DNA of 64,000 bases from Kuschelorhynchus macadamiae (GCA_030620095.1 JAUTXW010000869.1:186001-250000); one strand, 5' to 3'; counted from the stretch's first letter, positions 1 to 11,830 are shown. A program made the numbers and translations. The notes: generated from the sequence alone by a model not told the origin.

Positions 1-189
1 ATAGGGTTTAATAGGAATCATGGGTCTTATAATTATCAAAAACATTTGTTGATTTGTCTTAATACTGATGGTATTTATGATTTTCCAAAAATTATTCCAG
101 CGAACTGCAGTCTTGATTATATTGAGGCGGATACACCGGACGAAAGACATTATACTGCGAACAGACATTCCATCGCTCTTGTTCTAATG
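1..189 (+). CDS. Host gene exon 1 of window (partial, 5' end outside)
   Basis: The + strand is open from the first base for 63 codons and reads into a donor (atg|gtaata) at 189/190, ending in phase 0. The peptide contains the stretch DYIEADTPDERHYTANRHSI and finishes SIALVLM. It has no stop, is compositionally balanced and does not resemble the surrounding repeats, so I take it as a real exon whose 5' border lies at or left of the window edge. The next exon at 2350 also starts in phase 0, so the two join without a shift. An internal acceptor near position 13 is possible, so the true left border is uncertain. Protein family not recognised. Confidence 0.6.
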
Positions 190-229
190 GTAATATTTGA
201 ATCGGTGTTATTATTATCATGATTTAGGT

Positions 230-2050
230 CAACTTAAGAAATCATGGTTCTTGGGTTTAGACCGTGTCAAATTGAAATTACTTTCAGACGTTTCGCCTCC
301 TTTACACGAGGCATATTCAGGGATCTTCAATGCACAAGATCAAAACACTGAGTGAGTTCCGATAAACAGAGTTTTTTACTTACATATGTTTCATGTCCCT
401 TAAGTAGACTCTAGTAGATACACACGGTTCAGTCTTAGGAATTTCATAAGCCTCTTCTGATTGCAAAGGAATTACATATTTTGATGACCTTAAGTATTGC
501 CCAACATTTTCGTGGGTCAAATATTGTGCGAATGTTAGATCTCCGCCGAATTACTTGATGGTTGAGTATCCAATACTGGTTGAGGTCTGCAATATCCTTC
601 GATTTTAAAAGTTCAATCAATTTTTCTGATTTGTTCAAAATTAAATTTGCGTCACATATTGACAAAGCTCTAAAGACTCATGAATTGATGATGGATTGTT
701 TTTGAGTTTGATGATAGTGAGAACTGTGTGTCGGTTTCCTGGAAAGAGTATGATCTAGTGTTATACTTAACATATCAAGGAAGAGAATGGCACCATCTGA
801 CTCAATTTCCCTAATGAATTTTATATTAGAACTGGTTTAGGAGATCTAAAAATATAGTTAAATGTCCTTCCCCATCGACCATATGACACAAGTATCATCG
901 ACTTATCTAAGGTTGTAAAAGAGCAAAGCTTAAAGCAGTTTCCTCAAAAGCTCCTATAAAGCTGTTCGCTACCACAGGAGGTAGCGGAGATCCCAAGAGG
1001 GTTGCTCATAAAATCCCTTCAAAAATTAAATATCTCGAAGTTAAAAATTGTGTTATGAACTCAATTAATAGACATTTAATAGGCACATTTGTATACAGCC
1101 ATTCAATGTCAAAACTGATTAAAATATCACCGGGATCTAATGTAAAATCTTTAGGCTTTTTTGCGAAAGATTGGGAGTTTTTGATATATGAATTAGATCG
1201 ACCTGTAAAGGGGGTTTAAGATATTGGCTAAATATTTACCTAAATCGTGAGATGGTGAACTTATTGCACTAAAGATAGGGCTAAACGGTATATTAGCTTT
1301 ATGTATTTTTGGAAGTACGTTAAATCGGGGAATCTTCGAACCATTTGGCTTCAATTTCTTCTTCTCTAGGTCTGGCAAATTGAAGGCACAGATTCTCCTT
1401 TCCATTTTCTTACTTGTATCCGTTCGTATTGCCCTGTAGTTGTCGTCCTGAAGTAATGTCTCTATTTACTCTACGTAGTTTGCTGTTGTTGTGGCTCTTT
1501 ATAGCTTATCTTTCTGCGGCTGACAAGTTGGATTTTGGTGATTTAAAGCCGCGAAGTATGTTCACTATTTCATATTGAACTGTATATGCCGATTCTTGAG
1601 GTAGTTAGTTGTGTACTTTAAAGATAATCGATTCCTCTGCTTTTGTTAATGATATAGATGATAAATTGATTGTTTGATTGTATTTTGTAGTGGCTATACT
1701 GGCTGGTGTTCACTGCCAAAAGTTTCAAACGTCTTTTGTTGATTTGCTGTCAGTTGCTGCTATATCATTTCCCCTTCCTGGAAGATGAATATTCGTGGCT
1801 GCCCATGACTGGAGCTGGACTTGAAAAGACCTGAAAACTATTTCTTTATGACGTCAGCTTAGGAAGATGGCCAAGTTGCACCATCTTCTTCTGGCTGTTA
1901 CGAAGATCGCCAAATGTTTTTAGGTCTACTTGTTTAGAAATACAATATTGAAAATGTGCTTTAAAGAGACAACGGGTATTAGCGTAAAACCGATCTAGAA
2001 ATAAAACAAGTTGGAAGACGTTCATCACGGACTGACTACTCTTGCCATTG
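230..2050 (-). mobile_element. Penelope-like element (PLE), decayed, antisense in intron 1
   Basis: Read on the minus strand, pieces of a PLE reverse transcriptase appear in order. Codons at 1193-1405 give FNVLPKIHKANIPF and a PIFSAISSPSHDLGKYLA segment, the usual PLE 'LPKIHK...RPI.S...Y..AK.L' region. Codons around 890-1010 give FYEQPS..SPLPPVVAN and a VDDTCVIW-like catalytic segment. Around 330-440 there is a remnant of the GIY-YIG endonuclease start (EAYEIP..). The 3' terminal part (230-330) carries the sequence shared with 7060, 25143, 54510 and 61085. Several stops and frameshifts make it non-functional. The closest relative in the window is the copy at 54510-56510. PLEs encode an RT plus a GIY-YIG nuclease and integrate by target-primed reverse transcription. 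Confidence 0.8.
285..324 (-). ncRNA. Hammerhead-ribozyme-like motif in PLE terminus
   Basis: On the minus strand the order is CTGAATA, T, GCCTC, a short loop, GAGGC, GAAA, CGTC. That is the layout of a type I hammerhead core (CUGANGA, stem II, GAAA, cleavage triplet), with one core change (G to T in CTGANGA) and one extra U before stem II. Stem I is not well formed here. PLE terminal repeats are known to carry hammerhead motifs. Activity of this copy is doubtful. Confidence 0.4.
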
Positions 2051-2349
2051 ATCCTAACTTTACGGAATACAATACAATGTTGGTATTTAACTAAGGGTTC
2101 TTTTATTTTTCATTTGTTCGTGTTGGATCGTTTGTTCTGAGTAGAATCGTCTTTGATAAGAATAAAGAAGATACTGTAATTTTTCTTGGGTATTTTCTTT
2201 GTTAATAAGCAGTACCGCCTTCGGTCACTTCGCTAGTTCGTATAATATATTGCACATCATTATTATTTACGTGTTTTTAAAGGAATAGTAATTAGTAATC
2301 CCCAATATTTTTGTTTGGTTGTATATCAATTTTTTTCTTTTTATTTCAG

Positions 2350-2552
2350 GTCCAACACACAGAACAAGTATTTGAAGATAGAACACGACAAATTGAACAA
2401 GAAGTACCTGCTGTTAAGATCTCTCTGAGTAATGATATAGAGAAAACTCCATCAGCGCGGCAAAGCCTAACTAAAATGGACTCCTTAAAAGTAGTCCCAA
2501 GTATTGACTCAGCGTCAAGCTCAGATGCGAGTTCTTGTCCATCACCAACAGG
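2350..2552 (+). CDS. Host gene exon 2 of window
   Basis: A pyrimidine-rich tract ending tttatttcag precedes 2350, and the donor ggg|taagat-type site (GT at 2553-2554) follows 2552. The exon begins in phase 0 (VQHTEQVFEDRTRQ...) and ends after two bases of a codon. It encodes about 67 residues rich in Ser, Asp and Glu, with SLTKMDSLKVVPS followed by an SSSDASS run, so it is probably an unstructured linker. The length of 203 bp and the clean frame support a real exon. The two trailing bases (gg) pair with the first base (g) of the exon at 32067 to give Gly. Function unknown. Confidence 0.75.
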
Positions 2553-4614
2553 GTAAGATCTTTTATTATTAAACCAGATTTCACATTAAACCAGATTTCT
2601 CTAAATATTGTGTGTTTTCGATCAGAAAATAAGGAAATGATATTAATGAAAAACATTTATTAATAAATATGAAAAATGTGAAGGTAAAAAAACGAGGTCA
2701 ATAAAATAAAAATGTGACATAAGTTTAAAGGGTGCAATGGGAATATATTTTTAGTGTTGTTCAGAAATCTGAAGTCATTTTTTTTCAGGGAAATTCCGTA
2801 TGCTACTGTTTGCAAATAATTGGCGAAAGTCTGTACAAATCACTTTTTTACATTTTGTTTAATTAATCACATTATTTGTTCTTAAAAACATATAATAAAA
2901 TTACATCTGCAAAAGTGAAATACTATAAACAGACCTATATCTAGCTGTGGAAAACTGGCGATGTTTGTACATCATCTTGTAATATGTATTCTTGCTGTTA
3001 TGTATGTAAATATGTTATATAGTATACGTAGCATTTGTTATTCATTCCTAAATACATAATTATAACTCACTTTGTTTTAAATAATAAATTACCCGATTTC
3101 GCCCTAAAAAACTTGTTGGTTTACTGAATAACTATGAAGTGAAAAAACTCAAAATGTATTTCAATATTTTATAATTGCTCCATTTTTTCCTATATATATA
3201 TATAATTAAGTCGTCTAGGTATTGAAGACACTAAAGAACTGGCGTAGTCCCGACATACGCCAGAACGGAACATTTTAAAGCCGAAATTCGTTGTCCAAAT
3301 TAAATTTTTTTCACCAAAATTTTCCAAAAATTTTTCATCACATCGCAATTTACTCCACGAAGGCCGTGGAAAAATTCTGATACTTTGTTACTGAATTAAT
3401 TCGGTTACGAAGTTTTTTTTACAAAGATTTCCATCTTTGTATTACCGAAAATAGCATGATATTTTGTAAAATATCGAGGTGTACCTCCAGAACAAATCTG
3501 CAATCAATACAATAGCACATACCAAGATCTTGCGCCCTTATCCATCCCCAAACACTGATTGAAAATCGCCCACTATTTTTCTACTCTTTGAGTATATTTT
3601 TATTCAAAACGATACTCTTAGTCTTCCATTATAGCACGACTGGAATAACTTTTCATCCGCAAAAATATCATTTCATTGTTAGAGTTGCAAAGCAAATCCA
3701 ATTCATCCTTTCTTATTTACTGCTTTTAAAGAGGTTTTTTAACTGCAGGGTGATAACAGATATTTCTTTGATTCTCCTTAGAGTTGTTTTAGACGAACAC
3801 GGAAAATTGGTCTCAGTCCAAACGGTAACGCCAGAATTAAAAGTTATTTTCTGCGATGAAATTAGTGTCCTCTGCTTCATTTATTAGAGATTTTAAGACG
3901 CCCACGTTTGTTGCCATTTTGACTTAATAAAATGGACTGTGCTTTTTAGGATTGGAAACCTTTCTGCAACGGCAAACAAATCATCCTCAATTAAACGAAT
4001 CATTATTACTTTTGTTTGTATATTTACATTTGGCATTTTTATAAATAACTTGCTTGGCACTTACAAATATGTGCTACTTATGTCAGTTTTACAATAGGTT
4101 TCCTAACAGGTGCCTTGAACATTGTGAATTGTGGCGAAAATATTTTGCAAAAAAAATAGTGCTGCCGAAGATTCAATGGCCGTAACTGTACATATAAATA
4201 TTTTTTAACATTATTATTGAAAAATAGAAATCAATTTGCGAAATTTGAGGCTTTTTCTTAAAAACACAAACATTTTGAAATACTTTTAATTTTTGTAGTG
4301 GAAGCTAGTAATGCGCAACTTTACCCTCATTTAATATGTTTCCCTCTTTTACCATTTAAGTTATTCCAGTAGTAAGCTTCGAATTTGTTATAACCTAACT
4401 GTGACATAAAGCTAAACCAATGAAGCAAAAAAACCTTTATAAAGTCCATTCCCAGATAAGTGTTAAACAATCGCTAAATCGTGTTCCAGATTATTCCCAA
4501 TTAGACTTCGGGATTTAATAGATTTAGTGGTGGTATCTCGGCCATTGCGGTGTGAAAACAGAATTATACACTTGCTGGGTATGTAACAACTGCGACTTAG
4601 ATAAAACTATATAT
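2553..4614. other. Intron 2 start, no gene seen
   Basis: AT-rich intronic DNA. A 99-codon open frame at 3588-3887 has no recognisable motif, and I do not call it. The only structure I see is the small palindrome at 3239-3263. Confidence 0.5.
3239..3263. repeat. Perfect 8-bp inverted repeat (CTGGCGTA / TACGCCAG)
   Basis: The arms CTGGCGTA (3239-3246) and TACGCCAG (3256-3263) flank a 9-bp spacer. The sequence GAACTGGCGTA just left of it matches the inner part of the right terminal repeat of the Sola-like element at 27064-30662 (read outward to inward), suggesting a relic of a related end. Confidence 0.45.
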
Positions 4615-4685
4615 CAGCGGTTCTCAAACCGTGGGGTGCACCCCCATAAGGGGCATCGAAGCTGCACAGCGAGGGGCCGAATCAA
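4615..4685 (+). mobile_element. hAT-like terminal fragment
   Basis: The segment starts CAGCGGTTCTCAAACC and continues GTGGGGTGCACCCC, closely resembling the common hAT terminal repeat that starts CAGNGGTTCTCAA. I found no matching opposite end or 8-bp target duplication nearby, so this is probably a truncated non-autonomous copy. Confidence 0.5.
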
Positions 4686-5379
4686 TGAACAAATATCAGA
4701 ATAATTTTTCACATATTTATTATTATTTTATTTAAATTAAAATTTGCAATGATATAATCATAAAGTATTAAAATTAAAATAGAAATACTTATAAGTACAT
4801 ATTAACAGCCTGTTACGCACTGTAAATTTGCCTTCTAAAGATATGGAGAGATGATTAGAGATGGAGACCATAAACATTAGTTTATTTATTCCTAACTACA
4901 AACTAAGAACTTACCTATACCGAGGGGTTCAATAATCAATCCTAATGGAACATAAGTTAATAGAAAGATTGTGATCCAGAAAGCATATGACTCATCTGAG
5001 GTGTCAGATGAGTCATAGTAAGGTAAGAGTAAATTGAATGCAAGAAAATTAGTTAAAGCTATTAATTCTTATGTCGTACCTGTTCTGTCTTACACATTTG
5101 GCATCTCTCACTGTTGCAACGGACTTTTTCTTTGCATTGTGAGGGTTTATTGCTTACTTTTTGGTCTGATGAGGCCTTAGTAGGGAAAATATGTAACCAC
5201 TCTTAAAAAAATATATGGTACTGTAGATTTTGAGAAATAAATTTGTTCATAAACTCATTAATCAGTATTTTTGCATTTTGGGAATTTATTATTAAATTCA
5301 ACGGCACAAGTGTGTGGCCAGGATCATCCATCTTAGAATAGCAAAACTTCACAAATAATCAGTATATAAACGTTCTGGA
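4686..5379. other. Intronic DNA, nothing recognised
   Basis: AT-rich, no open frame or repeat boundary I can support. A short hairpin-like run (gactcatctgaggtgtcag / atgagtc) lies near 4988-5015. Confidence 0.4.
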
Positions 5380-5700
5380 ATATTCTCGACTTTTACTCAC
5401 AGACCGAACTATAACATTCAACATGCATGACATCGTTGTAAATGTCAAAAAGAAAACCTTCTTAATTGATATTGCTGTTCCAAAACATGGTAACTAATTA
5501 TACCGATCTACATCTAAGATCTAGAAGTGAATCACTTGGATTGGCTCGAAAGATGTATCTTCCAATATGGACATTATTGGTCTCTCCAGTGGTATTTACC
5601 TATGATATGCAGAAATTTATTATCTTTTGTACCTGTCGGATAGTCCGAATTTTTTTTAAGTATACAAGAGAATGTTGTCATCCTGTCTCGGCTGATGACT
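5380..5700 (+). mobile_element. R2/R4-type LINE 3' coding fragment (REL-like endonuclease)
   Basis: On the + strand the frame reads FNMHDIVVNVKKKTFLIDIA followed by VP, then a frameshifted NMDII-like segment and an SP/TG-type continuation. This matches the C-terminal region found after the RT of many R2/R4-like non-LTR elements, where 'RPDI....K.....LIDVAVP' forms the restriction-like endonuclease core. It is short and shifted, with no RT upstream in the same orientation, so it is an isolated fragment. Confidence 0.5.
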
Positions 5701-6779
5701 AAAATTATACCGCTCATAAGGTAGAAGATTTGAGAAAATAGCATTGGTTGTTCCCATCTCCCATCCCCGGAAGAGCCAAGTTCTTACCTAGATCCTCTCA
5801 ATAATTCCTAACTCCCCCCAGCTTTTCCTTGCCGCTTTAAACCTGGCAGTAGGTGTAAAATGTCCCAGAAGGTGTAAAAATGGTACGTATAAGAAATAAA
5901 AGATACTCAGGCAGACCAGATCTGCAGAATCTGGGTCGAATCTGTCGGGAAGATTCACCTGCAAGTGACCAAGGCAATGGAAACAGGCAATAGAGTCCCA
6001 ATAACTCCCACGCATCCGGATAGTAACCAAATATAGACCACGTGTTAACGTGGCCTATCTGGGAGTATTATAAAGTGGTTACTATTTTGCCATCTCTTCG
6101 AAAGCAGATGGAGGTGTTACTAAGGGTACCTACACAATATGAAGAGAATGAAATCCAAGTATTTTTCTTAATATAATTCCAAACACTGGAAAATCAAACA
6201 CGTTTTATGGTTAACGAAAAAACTGGCTGCCTTGGAGCTAGAACATTTTAAATCTCAAGTCAATGGTCAACGGAGAACGAATACAGATTTAGGAGTAACA
6301 AATGAGTTTCAACCGCAATGTGCAAAATCAACAACACATCCCTGATACTCAAGTGAGCAACCAGCCTACCTTACGGGGCAGTGAAATATTTAATATAGAA
6401 ACCAAGATAACTCACCGCAAGCCATTATTGAACGTACAAGTTTATGATACCTGAGAAAAGCTTAGTCATGTCAGGACCTTGCACAAAAGAACCAGCCTGG
6501 AAGACAAGGATATAAAGAACTATCGAAAACTTTAGGAGGGAATCGGCTATAATCACCAATATAATAAAGCAGTCGCAACCAAGCAAATGAATGAAAAGAC
6601 TGTTTGCTGAAAAGAAAATACAGGTTAAATGGAAGCATTGCAGAACTGGAGCAACACATAAAAATTAAACTTCAACCCAAAGCTCAACCTGCCTGAGCCT
6701 GAGAAGGTATAAGGAAAGAAGCAACCAGTACTTCCAAAATAATAGAACCAAGTATTAGTTAGCAAAATTATGACATCTA
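5701..6779. other. Degenerate repeat-derived DNA
   Basis: No intact frame. Around 5870-6000 the + strand gives RIRNKRYSGRPDLQNLGRI, which looks like non-LTR element coding sequence but is not long enough to assign. The 6300-6779 stretch has short Lys/Glu/Asn-rich frames with stops and probably leads into the RT fragment that follows. Confidence 0.35.
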
Positions 6780-7055
6780 TTGCGAACAAGCGCATGAGAA
6801 ATTTGGAATTAGCATGGATTGGCTATAAGAAAGCATTCGATAGTGTGCCCCACACCTGGATAACTAAAGTTTGGAGATGTATGGAGTAAGTCCAGCAGTA
6901 GCCCAATCTCATATTGAAGTCTGTACTCGAACAGGAATTATAGATATAATGAGAGGAATTTTCCAACGAGACTCTCTATCCTCTCTACTGTTTTACTTGG
7001 CACTAGTGCCGCTAACAAACATGCTTAACAGCCAGAATATAAAACGGAAGCTTTC
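6780..7055 (+). mobile_element. R2/R4-type LINE reverse transcriptase fragment
   Basis: The + strand reads IGYKKAFDSVPHTWITKV and then, in the frame of 6871, MYGVSPAVAQSHIE and RGIFQRDSLSSLLFYLALVP. These are the RT motifs 'D(Y)KKAFDSVPH' and 'GIFQGDSLSPLLFCLALNPLS', with G to R in GDSLS. Frameshifts separate the motifs. It is truncated on the right by PLE terminal sequence starting near 7056. The same type of RT occurs on the minus strand at 12.0-14.1 kb. Confidence 0.7.
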
Positions 7056-7345
7056 ACGGCTTTGGTCAACTAAGAAATCATGGTTGTTGGGATTAGACCG
7101 TGTCAAATTGGAATTACTATCCGAAGTTTCGCCTTCGATTGCACGAGAAATCTTCAGGGATATTTACTCCACGAGATCTGAACATTCAGATTTCTATCTG
7201 CTATTCGAGATGTGTCAGGCCGACGCGATGAGTTTACATATACTCTTATATGTAAAACATATTTCTTGCAACTCTTCCTTTCAATTACTATAGCATTGAC
7301 TGGATTAAGAGCATATATATCTAGGAGCAGTATCACAGGGTCTTA
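7056..7345 (-). mobile_element. PLE terminal fragment (solo pLTR-like)
   Basis: It begins with the shared terminal sequence (ggtcaactaagaaatcatgg, then the 'gattagaccgtgtc' block) also present at 230, 25143, 54510 and, weakly, 61085. It lies directly against the LINE RT fragment, with no RT or GIY-YIG coding of its own that I can read. Confidence 0.6.
7118..7162 (-). ncRNA. Hammerhead-ribozyme-like motif, best-formed stem I in window
   Basis: On the minus strand the order is TATCC, CTGAAGA, a stem II region (TTTCTC...GAAGGC), GAAA, CTTC, GGATA. CTGAAGA is a perfect CUGANGA core, GAAA is present, and TATCC/GGATA gives a 5-bp stem I. Stem II is damaged compared with the copy at 285-324. The arrangement agrees with PLE hammerheads, but stem III has no loop in cis. 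Confidence 0.45.
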
Positions 7346-9699
7346 ATTAACCAGGTTTCAGTTTATCAGATTCGAAGCGATTTATTATATATGCTATTAT
7401 ATATTACTATATATTCATGGATCCAGTACTGCATTTTTAATTTCTTAAAAAATGTTAAGTGTCGAAAAAAAAAGGTCTGCACCTGTGCAGCGAATGTGCT
7501 GATAAAGCAGCGAACCTTATAATAAGCCCTAAAGATGACAATAGTTATAATAAGACCCAACATCGTCTCTTCAAACGAATTCTGTAAAAGGACATGACAC
7601 AAATTAAGCTTACCTATTTTGGGTTCTGAAAAACTTTATTTAAAAATATGTTTTTAAGGTTTTCTTCGAGATCTACAAGTTTTGTAAGAAAAATTTGGGT
7701 TTAAATCAATTTTGGTAAGTACGGACATATCGTACTTCACGCCACATTGATAATACTTGAGTCGATAAAACCAAGACAATTGCCAAATAATTCAAATGAG
7801 GCATCCCAGACATCTGAAAAAAAGACATTTCCCTGCTTTAAATAAAAAAAAAACATTTCTTCGTCGCGTTTTTAATCACTATATTTTTGAGTTAATATGG
7901 AGTGCTGAAGTCTATAATATTTATCTGTAATATTGAAAATAGTATCTACAACCTCTTTTGCGAAGGTTTTTTCAATTTACTATTCGAAATTATAAAAATT
8001 TAGGATTTTCTAAAAAAGAAAGATACTCTTAGTTTAATTCGTTAGGATACAGTCTCCCTGGGCAACCTAGAAATCGATCGTAGGAGTTGAGCTCCTCTCT
8101 GACGTAATCAAATGCAAAATCAGGGTCGCTTGCAATTAGCAAATATACGAATTTGTTAATGTTTTCTACATATTATTACCGATCGAAGGACCTTGCAAAT
8201 ACTTACCATTTTTGTTAAAGCATATTCCGTGAAACCTACCCTACCGAAGGTGTGTTCTCACGTCGGAATATAGAAATTAAAGTGTTGATTGCGAAGCTTT
8301 CTTTTATATTTTACCCGAAGGTTATATCTGAGTGATCGTTATTTATATTTTACGGATTTTGCTGTTGTTGATGCATTAATTCCACTTGTGATTTTTGGTT
8401 TGTCGACATTCCATGCAGTTGGTAATCTTAAGGATTTATTCTTTTAACACTTTAACACTTTAATCTCTATTCAAAAGTGAGAAATAAAGCTTCGAAAATG
8501 CCAAATGTGATTTTGGAGAAACGTCTGCAAAACTCTTCTTTTCAGAACAATAGTAGTGAACGGGTGTAAACCTGGAATGAAAAAACATCTTATTTTTCCA
8601 TCCGTGAAGAACTAAGATAAACATTTTGAAACTATCTCAAATGGAATGCAACAGTTATCTTAAAATTATTACATCCACAAACATTTTTGCGACGAGTAAA
8701 TTAAAAAAACTAAAACTTGAACATGTTATGGAACTTTGATTCTTCGCTGGCTTTTGTATACATTTTTCATTCTATTACCATTCGTATAGTATGGACTCAA
8801 AACAGTTAATAATAAACAAAATAAGATTGCTTAACATTGTTCACGTTTCTACTTTTGATATTTCAGGCTCCAATAAATTATCACCAAAATGTTTAATTAA
8901 TTGTAACGATACTGTAACAAACTTTCTACAAAATTTAAATCAGTTTCTAATATTTGCATAAACCACAATTTCCGCAGCTTTAACTGAATTTAAATAAGTT
9001 TGAGCTGACTTTAATACGCTATAAATATTCAAGAATCGTACAACAAAATGTCTTTTTGCATTTTTTTCTCGGGGCTAAAGTGTTTAAATGTCACAGAAAA
9101 AAATTAAATAAAGATGAGACCGAATAAAGGCTGTTAATTTAAACAAGTTCTATTTTTCTAATGTTTGTTTACCCGACCAACTTGTAAGTAATAATGATAA
9201 TACTGAGAATGTAATCATTATATTTCGGGAATGCTTCTATTGGTTTAACTACTCCAAGATGTGAAAAATATGTGAGTACTAACAGTGTCATAAACGTGCA
9301 TGATATTTTGTATTCCAAAGAATGTAGCAATAGTTGAGAAACTGCATAAAATATATTTTTTTCTAAATAGTAAAATGCTATCTGTAGAATATCTAGGTAA
9401 AATTATTATGCATATTTTAAATTCATATAAAGATTATTAATTTTTTGCTGGCTTATTTTTGGTCTTGTGCCACAAAGTTCTGTGGATTTATTGATTTGCT
9501 TTTCTTTCATTCTTGATTACTGAACCAAAATAATGACCATGTAGGTTCACAATATGTTGTATGTTAAGTATACAGTAATATATTTACTAACTGAACTTGT
9601 TCCGTCTAACTTGCATTGTCCATATCTTTTTACTTCATAGCATTTCGAATGGTAACTATCTCCAATCGTTTTTAAGTGTAAACTAAATACTAATTCTAA
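7346..9699. other. Intronic DNA, nothing recognised
   Basis: About 2.35 kb with no supported gene. Open frames here are short, without motifs, and fit chance in AT-rich sequence. Confidence 0.45.
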
Positions 9700-10970
9700 G
9701 GGCTACGGATCTATTTAATAGTCGTGCGCGATGGGTCAGGACTTCGCTCCGTGGTTATCTGAACCGTGAAGAAGGAAGTCAGTTCAAGGTCGAAGCGACT
9801 TCGATATTTTCGAATATCAACGCTAGACTTACTAAAAATACTTTGATTCCTTTCGGTGAAAGCTGCCTCTATGAACTTTTGTTTTCGCCAGTGCTGCTGC
9901 CTATGCAACAATATAGCCTTCGAATACTGCATCCGGTGTTAGTTTGACCGGAAGTCTCTCTTTTTTTAGTATGATTGAAAATTATTCTAGGAGGGACCCT
10001 CCATGTACGTCTCGTACGTTCTTTGTAGACATCTTCGGCTTATTTTTTGTCAGAAGGCTTCTTAATGTATTCCTCGATATAAAAGCATTTTTATTTTGAA
10101 ATCCTTAGCTATTCTCGGAATTTTTTCAGATACTCTTTTAATATAGGATCTTGTGAGAAACGGCATAATGTTTCTTCTAGATCGGAATGTATCGTAGTGT
10201 GAGGATCATTGTGTAATTTTGATTTTGCATTACTTATAAACTCTATTGAGTCTTAACACTGGAACCTGTGGTGGAAGATAGATCAAAATACAAGGGTTCT
10301 AACCACACTACACCACAACTTGTTACGTTGGATGCGCGTTTGGCTAACCAACTTAGCATCATCAGCAGATGATATAAACAGCTTATATCGTCTGCTGATG
10401 ATGCTAACTTTGTTAGCGCAACGCGCTTCCAGAACGTAACAAGTTGTAGTGTAATGTTATTAGAACTCTTGTATTTTGATTTACTTATAAACCATTCTGC
10501 AACATATCTTTTTTGTTTTCAATTTCTTCCTCAAGGTCCGTCATGTTATTATAAGTTGTTATAGCTATATTTTAAAGCGTTGTTGTGATGCCCTCTTTTA
10601 GTTACGCCCTGGCTGAGAATGTTGAGATATTGTCTAGTGTGTGGGGGTTTTCGATACCCTATAGTTCTGATGTCTTTTATGATCGTATAACAAGAACGTC
10701 AACAAAAGGGATAGAGGAATAACTTAATACATAGATGTCTTAGGTATTCAACTTCTTCATTCTTGTGATTCATAGCCCTCAAAAAGTTTTCATAAGTCCT
10801 TAATGTGAAGAAGGAAAAAGATATTTTTTTTGATTCTAAAGGAGGGACATATTTCATATTTTTACATCCCGGTCCTGCGAATGAAACTAAAATAACTGAT
10901 TTCCGACCAATTATCACACCTAATAACTAAGCGGGAGATAAAACTAAAATAACTGGCTACGAGCAATCAG
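9700..10970 (-). mobile_element. PLE fragment (RT C-terminus and GIY-YIG C-terminus), interrupted
   Basis: Minus-strand pieces: around 10500-10700, ..GYRKPPHTRQYLNILSQ and DGPEEEIENKKDMLQNG, matching the PLE region 'GYRKPTHTDRYLN.SHHP' and the following helix; then at 9711-9932, HRMQYSKAILLHRQQHWRK and FIEAAF, matching the end of the PLE GIY-YIG domain ('TGH.I.....L......R...EA'). A 230-bp palindromic PLE-derived insert at 10251-10480 splits it. Frameshifts and stops throughout. Confidence 0.6.
10251..10480. mobile_element. Short PLE-derived palindromic insert with inverted hammerhead-like arms
   Basis: Two arms of about 100 bp face each other around 10372, so the unit can fold into one long hairpin. 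The arms match those of the PLE insertion at 16588-17886. On the + strand, 10395-10421 reads CTGATGA, T, GCTAAC, TTT, GTTAGC, GCAA, so the hammerhead GAAA is mutated. The direct repeat ttacttataaa at 10230-10240 and 10481-10491 is a likely target duplication, though 10 bp lie between its left copy and the element start. Confidence 0.65.
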
Positions 10971-11169
10971 CGTAATTAATAAATTTGTATGGTAACGGAC
11001 TCAGTACAGCAGACGTCATATGCGAACTTAAAAAACACATTATTTTAACAATCTTGACACAATTAAAAAATGCCTGAATGTGTTTCTCGATCTTACGAAT
11101 ATCTTTGACAGAAGCCAACGGCAAGGTTTGAAGATGTTTGTAGTGACTCGTTGAAAGTTCAAATTAGAA

Positions 11170-11830
11170 TATCTCCGCAGCAGTTCTGGGACCGCTACTG
11201 TTTATTTTTGTACATTAATTCCTAAACAAATATCAAAATCAAAGTGGAAAGGCAATGTCATATGCTGATGACACGTTAGTCGTATTTACTAGGAACACTT
11301 GGGAAGAAGTATTAAAATCAACTAAAATAGCTATTACCAAAATTAAATATTGATTAAATTCATACACTTTTACTTTAAACCTTACTAAAACTAGCTACTT
11401 CGCATATTCTTTAAGTACTGCAAACCAGCCTAATGAAAATTAAATTAAGGAAGTTGAAAAATTATGGAGGTTAAATTCACCAAATATTTACGGATTAACA
11501 TTACAGGCATCTCAAATAGAATCATAGTATAATGATCATATTTAAGAATATCACAAACCTTATTCATATATTTTATATTCTCAGAGAAATAATGGGAAGC
11601 ACACTTTTAATCAGTGTAAGCGATTGTTGAATCTTTACTTAGATATGCCATAGTGGTTTAGGATGGCTTGTATAACAGTTCTCTTAAACAGTTAAACATT
11701 GTCCAAAATTTCATACTAGTTCAGTAAAGTAAACTTCAAAAAAACTATCTAAGATGCTTAAATTAATACCTTAATAACTTAAAAAAATCAGTTTTTGATA
11801 TAAAATTTGAAAATAACCACATATTTTTTA
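11170..11830 (+). mobile_element. Jockey-like LINE reverse transcriptase fragment
   Basis: The + strand gives a VLGPLLF-like start and then SYADDTLVVFTRNTWEEVLK, followed by ITKIKYWLNSYTFTLNLTKT. These are the RT catalytic YADD box and the 'W...N.L.LN..KT' block of jockey/CR1-type LINEs. Downstream (11640-11760) LYNSSLKQLNIVQNFIL matches the post-RT region of the same elements. Stops and shifts break the frame. Confidence 0.75.

Noticed and set aside
3588..3887. 99-codon open frame
   Set aside because: No motif, no splice or start context, hydrophobic/AT-driven composition; not distinguishable from chance.
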